Assembly: GCF_036850765.1 (NCBI RefSeq)
Contig: NC_089493.1
Coordinates: forward strand, 11,843,632 to 11,907,631
Source: Saccopteryx bilineata
Taxonomy: Eukaryota; Chordata; Mammalia; Chiroptera; Emballonuridae
Direction: 5' to 3'
Length of the DNA stretch: 64,000 nt
In this document: positions 28,601 to 39,900 of the stretch, piece after piece
Layout of the letters: every line of letters begins with the position of its first letter
Position numbering within the stretch: the stretch's first letter is position 1
Notes under the pieces: generated by a model
Database searches by the model: none
What the model saw: only the letters and a program-made list of their open reading frames with translations
Told to the model about the DNA's origin: nothing
Translations under genes and position numbers: made by a program

Positions 28601-30893
28601 TCCAGCCCTTGCAGGATAGCAGCATTCTAAGAACCCTACTCCAGGAAGTGATCCACCTGGGGTCCCTTCAGGAAGCCAGATCTGATTTGCCACAGCCACT
28701 TCTCTGGGAAGCACCGGATCCTGGGGCACGGGGAGGAGGCGCTGGCCCCGGGTCCACCCCACCCAACCCCACAAAGCTCACGGTTTCATTCAGGGAAGTG
28801 CGGATGAGTGGTCATTGCACGTGGCCACCTCACCTTACAGAATGCTAGCTGCATGTCCCTTCGCTGGTTTCCTGTGCGGCCCTGGGCAGTGGGTAGCCTC
28901 TTGCCCAGGATGCAGGGGAAGTGGAGAGTGGAGGGTGACAGCCAAAGCCCCGTCAAGCTGCACACCTGTAACACGAGGACTCTGCCACCCCCCTCGCAGG
29001 GCTGAGGTCAGGACGCACAGAGTGGTAGCTCCTCCTCCGTCCCACCCAGGGCAAGCTTGGCTGACTCCTGGACCACGGCTGCAGCCACAGGTGGCCCTCC
29101 CTGGTGCTTGGTCTCCAGGTGCTGAGGAACTGAAATCCCTTTTGTGGTCACAGTGCACCTGGCCACACGTGGACTTGAGAGAGGAGCTGTGCTGGTGATG
29201 TGATGACTAGGGCTGTGCGGGGTGCCCGGGGCTGTGTGGGTGCTGGGGCTGTGCTGGGTGTCCAGGGCTGTGAGGCGTGCCCGGGGAGTGTGGGGCGTGC
29301 CCAGGCAGTGCGGGGTGCCCGGGGCTGTGCGGGGTGCCCGGGGCTGTGTGGGGTGCCCGGGGCTGTGAGGCGTGCCCGGGCAGTGTGGGGCGTGCCTGGG
29401 GAGTGTGGGGTTCCTGGGGCTGTGGGGCGTGCCCGGGGCTGTGCTGGGTGCCTGGGGCTGTGGGGCATGCCCGGGGCTGTGCTGGGTGCCCGGGGCTGTG
29501 GGGCGTGCCCGGGGCTGTGCTGGGTGCCCAGGGCTATGCTGGGTGCCCAGGGCTGTCCAGGGTGCCCAGTGCTGTGGCCCTCTTATGAACACAGAAGTTA
29601 AGGCATGTGAGTGGGGGGCAGACCCACCCTGGGATCCTGCTCTGCAGAGATTTCTCTCTTGGTGTGTCCGAACAGGTCATCTCATGTAGGTTCCTGGCAT
29701 TTGGAGAGGATCACCCCCTTTCTCTCAGTGTCCCGGACCCAGAGACCCAGCTCCTGCCCAGGACAGTGTGACCGTTAGCCCACCAGACAAGCTGTCAGAG
29801 CACGACCTTTGCTCCCCAGAGTGTCCCAGCGGGCACGCTGATGTGCCGGGATGTGTCAGCTGGGCCGAGACTCAGGTCCCCTCACTCAGCCTTCGGGTCC
29901 GCAGAGGGGTGTCTCGGGAGGCCCCGACCGCTGTGCTGGGCCCCTCTGCAACCTTAGTGAGGAGACGAATGTCCCTTTCTGGGTCCGCCCTTCATGTGAA
30001 AGGCTGGAGGGGCACTCCTCGCCTGGCCAGGCTCCGGGAACACCAGGGCTTTGAAAATGCTGGCTCCCAGGCCCCGTTCCTGGCTATCGGTTTTGACTTT
30101 GGAACCGGGTCCCGAATTTCGGGAGGAGCTCCTGGGTGGCTCTGATCAGTATGCCCTGGAGAATCGAACCCAGAAACTCCGAGCAGCTCTGCGATCCCAA
30201 ACAGAGCCTCTGTTTGCAAGATGAAGCACGTGGCGGGGCTGTGGGCAGGAGCATCCTGCCGGAGCCACGGCCTCGCCCGAGGGCCCCATGGGCCGGAACT
30301 CACCAGGCACGGAGAAGGGCGACAGGAAGGCAGCCTCAACCGGCTCTGGCTCTGGGGGCGGCGGCGGGGGCCCGGGCTGCGGCGCCTGCTCCCGCGGACG
30401 GTGCTCTGGGTTTTCCATGGCAACATTCCCGTTTTTGATATTTTCGTGCCTCCCGTTTTGAAGTGGCTTTCTGTTCACACCATTCGCTGAGTTGATCAGT
30501 CTCTGCCTCTGTGTGGACGGGGACAAGACAGACAAGATGTGTGACAGGGTCACCCTGTTCCTTGACATGCACACGGCCCTCAAAGGTTTCTAGAACACAG
30601 CCCTGGAGATGGGTTTACCTGTGAATGACCCAGGGACCTCAGAATCCAACTACGCAGTTTGCTCATTTCCTTTTGGACCAGTACTAGCAAGCCTTTGGGG
30701 ACCGGTCAGAGGCCTGCTGGCCTCTCCTCAGTGCCAACTTTCAACCCAGCCCATGACACTGGAGGACAGTGCCTGCTCTGGCTCCTCCAATGGACATTCA
30801 TAAGCCACCTGAAGACAGTCACAGGGGAGACCTTGCATTTTTTAAAAATGTTTTTAATTTGTTGATTTGAAAGAGAAAATGAGAGAGAGAGAG

Positions 30894-30944
<51 letters not shown>

Positions 30945-33900
30945 AACATCGATTTGTTGTTCCACTTATTTATGCATTTTCTGGTTTATTCTTATATGTG
31001 CCCTGACCAGAGATCTAATCCACAACCTTGGTGTATCTGGCTGACACTTTAACCAACTGAGCTAACCAGCCAGGGCATGGTTTTTTAAATTAAAAAATAA
31101 TTTAAGTATGCCATGCAAAAAGTGACCTTATATTAAGTGTATGGCTCCGTGATGTTTTACATCAAGATGTCGAACATTTCCAGCCTCTCATAAGACTCCT
31201 TCGGACACGTCCTTAGTCTATGGGCCCCTCTCTCCAGAGGTAACCCAGGTAACCACTATTCTGACTTTTACAAACAGCAGGTAGTATTTCCTGAACTTAC
31301 ACTTCATATAAATGAGTTCAAATCATATGAAGTATTTTAAGTCTGGCTCCTTTCAATGGACCTAACATCCATGTTGCTGCATCCATAGGAGTCATCCATC
31401 TTGTTACATAACTCTGTAGTCTGCTTTTTGTGGCTGTATAGCAGTGGTCCCCAACCCCCGGGCCGCGGATCGGTACCGGTCTGTGGGCCATTTGGTACCG
31501 GTCTGCAGAGAAAGAATAAATAACTTACTTTATTCCTGTTTTATTTATATTTAAGTCTAAACGATGTTTTATTTTTAAAAAAATGACCAGATTCCCTCTG
31601 TTACATCCATCTAAGACTCACTCTTGACGCTTGTCTCGGTCACGTGATACATTCATTGGTCCCACCCTAAAGGCTGGTCCGTAAAAATATTTTCTGACAT
31701 TAAACCGGTCCGTGGCCCAAAAAAGGTTGGGGACCACTGCTGTATAGTATTCCTTTGCACGAATAACCTGCAATGTGTCCTTTGCCTGCTGATGAGCATT
31801 TGGGTTGTTTCCCCTTTTTGGTTATTATAGAGAATGCTGGGCCCTGGCTAGTTGGCTCAGTGGTAGAGCGTTGGCCTGGCGTGTGGATGTCCCAGACTCA
31901 ATTCCTGGTCAGGGCACACAGGAGAAGCGACTATCTGCTTCTCTACCCCTCCCCCTTTTGCTTTTCTCTCTCTCTTCTCCTCCTGCAGCCATGGCTCAAT
32001 TGGAGCAAGTTGGCTTTGGGCACTGAGGATGGCTCCATGGTCTCCACCTCAGGCACTAAGAAGATCTCAGTTGATGAGCAACAGAGCAGTGCCCCAGATG
32101 GGCAGAGCATCACCCCCTAGTGGGCTTGCTGGGTAGATCCCGGTCAGGGTGCATGCAGGAGTCAGTCTCTCTGCCTCCCCTCCTTTCACTGAATAAAAAT
32201 AAAATAAAATAAAGAATGCTGCTATGAGCATTGTATATGTGTACTTTTCTGGACAGAAGCACTCTTTTCTCTTGGTTAATTAGGAGTGGAATTGCTAGGT
32301 CATAAGGTAGGTGCATGTTGAACTATTTTACATTTGTATCAGCAAGGGATTAGAATTTTAGTTGCTTTCCATCCTTATCAACACTTGATATTGTCAGTCC
32401 TTCTAGTTTTAGCCATCCTGGTGGGTATGTGGTGTTGTCTGATCATGGTTTAATTTGTATTTCCCTGACCACTGACAATGTTGAACATCTTACCGGGTTA
32501 CTGGCCATGTGGATAGCTTCTGCTGTCCAAGTCTTTAGCTGCGTTCAGTGAGTGTGCTCTGAACCTCAACCCCTTCCCTCCCCCAGCTCGGTCTAGCTAC
32601 TGACGAAGGCTGGCCCTTTCCACCCAAGCAGAAGTTGACCTTCCTCTCCAAGTCTGTGGGTTTCTACTAAGCTAGGAAAAGGAAGAGGACATATTTCAAG
32701 AAGTCAGCAGGTTTCCATTTTTCCAAGAATCTGCTTGTCTTTGCACAGCTCACCTTTGTCTACTTCTCGTAACAAATATTTACAGATCAGCTTTAGGCCT
32801 TATGGGTAATGATGGTCACATGATGGATACATATCCCTCTCAAGTACTTCAGCAGAAAACCAAGAGTCAGTAAACCTGTCCAAGGCAATTTTCTGTAATA
32901 GTGTGCCCAGCACTTAACCTTGTGCTTATTAGAAGTAAAAAAAAGAAAAAGTTATTATTACTCAAAGTAGAAGCATGTTATTCCTCTAAAAGAAAGAGGA
33001 ACTGACCAGTTAACTGTATTCGTGTCAGTTTTAGATGGGGGAGCCTAGGGTAGAGAGGAAATCCAAAAAAACCATTTTCTTACACTTACCCCACCAAAAG
33101 AGCAAAGTGATCTATGCTTGAGACTCAGGCATGTAGGCATAATATTTTGCTACCCAAGAAGTGTTAAATAACAAGTCCTACTTGCAGAAAAAATAATAAA
33201 CCAGCTGTGCAAAGACAGGATTGCAAGGTGGGGGGCATTACTTAATGGCAATAGGAATGGTAACAGTGCGAGGGGGTCATAGTTCTAGCTTAATAGCAAT
33301 AAAGAGAAGATTGTATCGGGAAAAAATATCTAAAGCTATCTGGGGTTGTATTAAGAGAGGTATAGATTATATCACAATGGAGGTGCAGGGTCCACATGCT
33401 GAGAGAGACAAATCAGAAAGTTTCCATAGGAGAGTTACTAGATGGTGGCGACTGGAACCCTGACACATTGGAAGAGTGGGAGGTTCCAAGGATGTTTAGG
33501 TTCAAGGAGACAATCAGGAGTGGCAACTTCTGCCTCATGTTCAAAGGGCTGCCACATGATGAGGCAATGACAACCAACTCACACAGGGGCTGGATATTAC
33601 ACGGGAAAAGATGTAGAAGGAAGGGTAGGGGAAGTGAAGGAGACTGCTCCCTAAGAATCTATGCTGTCTAGACTCAGATTTGGGTCAGAATTCCTGTTCT
33701 GCCCTCTTACTTCAACTCTCTGATAGATCAATTGGAGATAGCATCATCTTCCCAGAAAGTCATCAAGAGGATTATATATATGCATATGTATATATACACA
33801 CATACATATATATACTTTATATATACTATATATACTATATATACATATATATACTTTATATATAATATATATTTTTAAATACACCTATATCTTTAGATAT

Positions 33901-36900
33901 AGATATATATGTGTATATATATGTACTTTAAATATATCTATAGATATAGATATGTTTACCTTTAACACAGGTAAAACATCTAGCATCTGTCCAGCACACA
34001 GTAGGTACTCAGAAAATTACAGTTAGTTATAGCAGCTCAAAGTGACTGGCATCCAGGTGTGAGCGAGGAGGAGAGCACTGTGAGAGAACGCAGCTGGGTG
34101 GCCAGGTGAGACGGGCTCACAGGATGGAGAGTAAAGAGGGAAGTGAAATTCTGGTTCCTATGACAACTCATCCTTGTGGTTGTGAGCGAGGACAGTCACA
34201 TCAGGTAGGGTGTAATCTCGGAGTGAAGGAAAAACAGAGCCCTCCTCCCATACCCCTCACAGCCCCCTCACCAAGCACCCCCCCCCAGGTTCTCTCTGAT
34301 GACAAACAAGTAAGGACATCCATCCCACTGGCACTTGTACTGTGGAGTAATTTTAGCATCGCCAACTTCTCTGTAACACTGAGGAATTAAAAGGCCCGAA
34401 GAGAAAACGAGACCAGATGGTCTTAAGAAACAACCTTGAAACTGGGCACCTGGGGGTTTATTCTTCCCGTTCCCATTCCATGGTGACTTTCCCCGAAGAC
34501 GGCTCAGCCTCCAGACATCACCTTCCAGCGCACGTCAGGAAATTCTTAGAACTGGAAGCATCCCGCCCAACACCCTCAGACAGAGAAACTGAGGCCCGGA
34601 AGACCGAGTTAATGACTAGTGTGAGATGAAAACTCAGAATTTCCCCCCCAATCCCAACATGGTGGAAAACCAGGTCTGCCCAGCAGCTTAAAGCTTCCAG
34701 AGGCATGAAAACCAGCCTGTCACCAGCGAATCCAAGGCCCGTCATTTTATTTCCCTGGTTGTATGTGCCATGAAAATATACTGTAAACCCAAATCCCCAA
34801 GTCCTTAAGAGTTGTTCAAACCTCCCTCCCGCCCCCAAAGTCAGTGAGTACAACTGTCAATAACGTTCATAAGAAGTGGTCAGGATTCAGCCCTGGCCGG
34901 TTGGCTCAGTGGTAGAGCGTCGGCCTGGCGTGCAGAAGTCCCGGGTTCGATTCCCGGCCAGGGCACATAGGAGAAGTGCCCATCTGCTTCTCCACCCCTC
35001 CCCCTCTCCTTCCTCTCTGTCTCTTTCTTCCCCTCCCGCAGCCGAGGCACCATTGGAGCAAAGATGGCCCAGGCGCTGGGGATGGCTCCTTGGCCTCTGC
35101 CCCAGACGCTAGAGTGGCTCTGGTCGCAACAGAGTGATGCCCCGGAGGGGCAGAGCATTGCCCCCTGGTGGGCAGAGCATCGCCCCTGGTGGGCATGCTG
35201 GGTGGATCCCGGTCGGGAGCATACGGGAGTCTGTCTGACTGTCTCTCCCCGTTTCTAGCTTCAGAAAAATACAATAATAATAATAATAAGAAGAAGAAGA
35301 AGTGGCCAGGATTCAGTACAATTTCATTGTTTTAAATTTTACCGATCTGGATCAAACAAAATGATTCAGAATAATTCAAAGCTTGCAATGTTTCCTTTTC
35401 TTAACACCTCTTCCACAGAGAGGGCACGTCAGGTGTGAAACTGAAGTAAAAACTTTCAAAACACAGAAACTCTATGCACTGTACAATTCCATTCTTACAT
35501 ATAATCGATGTTCTAACTAAGAACTTAAAACTGCAATATACGGCGAAGACTGGAGAAGCTGGTAAGCAAGGGGTCTGTGGGCTGTGAGTTTTGCTGTGCT
35601 GTCTGCGTGTTAAAGAATGTCAAACTTGACACACGGTTTTCAAACGAAAGAGACAAGACACAGAATCCAAACCAGACCACAAGGGTATAAAGTGAAAAGA
35701 CATCCCCGGAGAGGTGACTGCCATTCACCAGAGCGTCTCAGTTGTTCTAGCCATCGAGAACAGGTGCGCACTCGTCTTTTCTGCCCCTAGATAATATTTT
35801 AAAGAAACAGCCCATACATACTCCAGACAGGTCTCTCTCCAATTAGTTCTGCTCTCGTGCCTGACGAAATACTCAGTGAAACATCTCGGCGTGGTGTCCG
35901 ATGGCTGCCTGCCCTGAAATCGCTCCCGACGGGATCACCGACTACGTGAGGTGGTGTCTGGGCTGCCTCCCTAACACAGGAGGGGTGCCGAACGCCAGCC
36001 TGCCCGAGGACGCTCTCTCTGCCGGGCCAGCACCACGTAGCAGAACCCACCAAAGGCCACCGGCTCCCACGGTCCTTGAAGCCAACGTACCTCGTTGATG
36101 ATGATCCTGCTGGCCATCCGCAGGCGGGTCCTGGGCCCAAACTTATTGGTGATCATGATACGCAAGCCGGCCTCCGGGAAACTGAACTTGGGAGGGCTGG
36201 AGCTCATGACCTCGTCCACCATCACCACCGGGTTTTTGCTGTACTGTGGCTCCTCTTTCACTGTAGTGAGCACAATGTCGTGATGAATGCCGAAGTCCCT
36301 CCCCCAGGGGGGCCACACCTAAGGTCGGGGACAAGGGACTGTGGGCCTGCGCTGCCAACTTCTCCGGGCCAGGTTTTGTTAGCTGGCAGCCACGTGGGAG
36401 CCTGGCTTCAGCTCCTCCCACTGGTCAAGGGGCCGTGGCTCTAAACCACCCCGTGGTCCCCCCATTATAGGCCTACTCACGGGCACCCCTCCATACCTAG
36501 CCCCCTGCCAATGCATGCCCCTTCTCTCCTGGGGCCCGGTCTCGGCCAACTGCAAGGGTCTTTCACTTCCCCCTCTAAGCCTCACTGGGCAGCCCGCCTG
36601 CCACTGTGAAGGGACTTTGTTTCCTCCTGATTACAGAGGCTCCCAGGGCCCCCTTGGAATGGAAAATGCTGGAAAGCACCAGGGAGCACTGGCTCTAAAC
36701 GTCTCACGAGGCCACCTGCTCTGTCTCTGAGGGACCAGCTGCACCCGACACGGAGGGATGCTTCTACCCTCCTCCTTGTGGCAGGCGGGCTCACCGGGCC
36801 CCGCCTGGATGAGGCACCTGTGAGCCAGGAGGGGGCCTGCCTGCTGAGGGTGCACAGGGAGCTAGCTGCTGGCTGAGCCCAGCGTCTCTGATAAACCTGG

Positions 36901-39900
36901 CCCCTCCTGCAGGGAGGCCGCCATCTCTGACCCTATGTTTCCATAACGAGGCAAAGAACAGATCTCCCCAGGTCCCAGGCTCTTCCCTGCCACCTTTCCA
37001 AGCACACGCAGGGCTGGAGTCCTGGGGGGTTTGACCTCTGACCCCAGAGCCCTGCCCATTCATGAACACAGCACACAGAAGCAGGCAGTTTCCCCTTCCA
37101 GGGGCTGTCGAAGCAGATGTCCCGCCCACCAGCTCCTGGGGTGCTCCCTTCCCCAGTAAGAGGGTAACCGGGAGCAGCCAGGGCGAACCCGCGCGCGAGA
37201 GTTACCAGCACAAACAAGAACAGATGCACACCAGGCATGCACCCTCACCCAGGGGCAGCAAGGCTCAGCAGACAGGAGGCGTGTGAGTTAGAAAGAGCCA
37301 GGAGAACCATGCATTTGTTGGAGACGAACATTAACCTCTGACGAGGTGTGCACTGGGCTCGTGGATTTACTTGTTTTTTTCAATGCATGTGTTATGGCTT
37401 GGGTGGAAGCAGATTACTTACAATTGAGAAGAGGAGAGTTAAGGAGACAGAGGCCAACAGAGATTGCCAGAGGTGATTAGCGTGCGGTGGATCCCGAGAG
37501 TCCGGGGCAGCCTTCTTGATGGGAGGGGTTACTTAAAGGGGGGTGTTAGTAGAGAGGCTACTGCTATGAGGACTTCGGCGCTTGGAGCCTCTGGCCTTTG
37601 GGATGGCCCCTCTCCTGGCTGAATCCCATGGCTTGGTCCTGCTCTGAGGACAAGAGGCCCTGTGCCCACCCCTCCATGCGGCGGGAAAGCCTGAAGCCCT
37701 CCCTACTCTGGACTCTCCATCCCTCTCAGAGGGGTTGGAAACCGGCAGGACAGCTGCAGGCTCATCCAGACCCCAGAACCAGCCCTGTGGCAGGCACCAC
37801 CGGGGGGAACAGCTGGGCTCAGAACGGGAGCCTGCGTGTGTCAGCCTTCAAGGCAAGATACAAGACACCTGGCAGCCTGGGTCCCTTGTCCTGGTGCTGC
37901 GTCCTCCACGTGGCAGCACAGGGTGGCGCTTCCGAGCCAAGGGTGGCTGCCCAGGAGGTATTGCAATTAGAGCGGCTCCCAGCAGCTCAGCCAAAGCCAG
38001 GCATCACCCCCTCCTTCCCTGCTCCAAGCCAGAGCTGGGTCCGGGGCCTGGGAAGGGACCAGAGTGAACCCAGCCAGCCGTCAAGGTGGCCCTGGCTGTC
38101 AGGCCATGTGCAAGGCCACCTGAAAACCAGCGAGAAGGATGGACTCCCCGGGGGAGGGGGGAAACGGGGTGCCTCCCTGCCTCGGTCAGGGGGACCTCTC
38201 CCTGCTGTATGGTGCTCTGCTTTCTTGAGCAGAACTGAGGTGTGATGTGAAAAGTCTGTACACGTTTTAGAAAACTCAGAGCCCTGGGGATGGGTCTCTT
38301 CCACCAGCCCCACGGGCGGCAGCTAGCTCTCTAGTGCCCGAGGAAGCGGGCATTTCCTGCCAGCCTGGACTCACTCGTCACTTGGAATCTCTTCCCTTTG
38401 CCCTGAAGGTGCCGAGGGCTCCGGAACACTATGGACAGGAACCAGCCTGCCCGGAGGCACTGCGGGGACCTCGCAGCCACTGTCCCTCCCCTTCTGGGGC
38501 GGCTGGCCTGGAGGCAGCGCTCCACCGAGGTGGACAGGTACGAACCAGGACTGGGGCACAGCCCTGGCTCTGCAGGCGGGCTGCCTCTCTCTGTTTCCAC
38601 AGGTGGGTCCCTGGCAGCCAGGCCATGGCACTGGCCAAACCTGTGCCCCTGCCCGCAGGCTTCTTCCTTCCTCTGGAGAGATGCATCCCCCACTCCCTGA
38701 GACGGGACAGAAGACACTTGCCTACGGTATACACAGGAGGCAGCCCCTCGCCCGATCCACCCCAGGGGCAAGGCTGGAGAGGGGCCAAGGAGTCCACATT
38801 CTGGCCCCTGTCCCAGACGCAGGCAAACAGGATCCTCTGAGATCTCACAAAGGGATTGGATCACCTGGAAGAGGACTGACTCGCCCGGGGCCATGGAGAA
38901 CAAGGAGAAAAGACCCCTCAGGTGGCCAGTCCCTGCCTCTTAGCTTTACCAACACCATGGGTGAAACTCAAGGATGTGGCTTAAGCCCTGTTTTTCCATA
39001 TCCCGATTACAAGAACTTATTCAGGCCTTAACCCTGGTCTGGGCCGGGGAGGGGAGGGAATGCTCTCTCCTTCCTGGGAGCTGCCCCACAGAGGGAATCA
39101 CTTGGTACCTGACTGGATTAAGACACGGCTTTTAAAGCAGAAAGTGGTCAGGCATAGATGATTAGGAGAACTTGACAGAAATGACCAGGGCTGGCTCCAG
39201 AGGCCCAGAACCGCCAGACGAGGGGGCCCAAGAGAAGCTGAGGAAAGCAGGCCGCTGTCTCCAGGGGCGGGGACCCTGGGGAGGGCTCCCGCCGGGCTCC
39301 CTGGGACAGGGCGGGATGCCTGCTCAGCACTGATCCCACTTTCCTGGCCTTGCTGCTGCTCTGGGCAATGAGCCTGAGGTCTCTCCGGAACACAGTTCTC
39401 CAGAACCGGGCCTGGCATCTGAGAAACCACGGGAGGACCGGATGTGCTGTCATCCCAAGTCCTCAGCTTCCTGTCTTTGGCCTTCTACGTGGGACAGAGA
39501 CACAATTCGCTGCGTCTCAGAAAAGCCAGGCAGGCCTTGAATCTCCCTCAAGTAGCTCGGGGAGACCCCCAGGCACGTGACTGTTGATATTTTCTTCCTC
39601 TGTGCAAATGCCAATCTAAGCCACATCTCCGACACTGACTCCCTCCTCGTTTAGGGTCCTGTGACCAAAGGTATCAGAGTGACAATGTAGAAGTGGGTGT
39701 CTGCAGGAAGGAGAAGGGGACAGCGGTCTCAGTGACATGGTTCGGCCACTCCTGTCTGCTCAGCCTTACCTTGCCCCAGCAACGGCATGGAGGGGTCGTC
39801 AGAGCCACTATCACAGTAATCATTACCGTCCTCCAGCTCACTGTTGACCGTGTTGCCATTTGCAACGGTCTTTTGTTTGATTGTGAAAAAGGCCTGCATC

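Larger units (their letters stand above)
31085..32560 (-). mobile_element. LINE-1 3' region, antisense, with two nested insertions
   Basis: The reverse complement of the L1 3' end and terminal ORF2 appears as AAGTGACCTTATATTAAGTG, TTTTTGTGGCTGTATAG, then TATTCCTTTGCACGAATAAC, CATTTGGGTTGTTTCCCC, GGAGTGGAATTGCTAGGTC and AATTTGTATTTCCCTGACCA. It is interrupted by a hAT element (31442-31739) and a VES SINE (31840-32212). Joining the three parts restores normal L1 order. Confidence 0.85.

Noticed and set aside
28276..28848. Plus-strand frame of 190 codons in intron 12
   Set aside because: It overlaps a MIR edge and GC-rich intron, and no similarity or conserved motif was seen.
29008..29689. Several Gly/Pro-rich frames over 100 codons
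   Set aside because: They come from the GC-rich 20-bp minisatellite on both strands.
34891..34966. tRNA-like sequence with intact A and B boxes
   Set aside because: It is the head of a VES SINE with a long body, tail and target-site duplication, and the cloverleaf is not preserved as in a tRNA gene.
37598..38903. Overlapping frames of 110-215 codons on both strands
   Set aside because: They are in GC-rich intron where stops are rare. They overlap one another and show no domain, codon bias or splice context.
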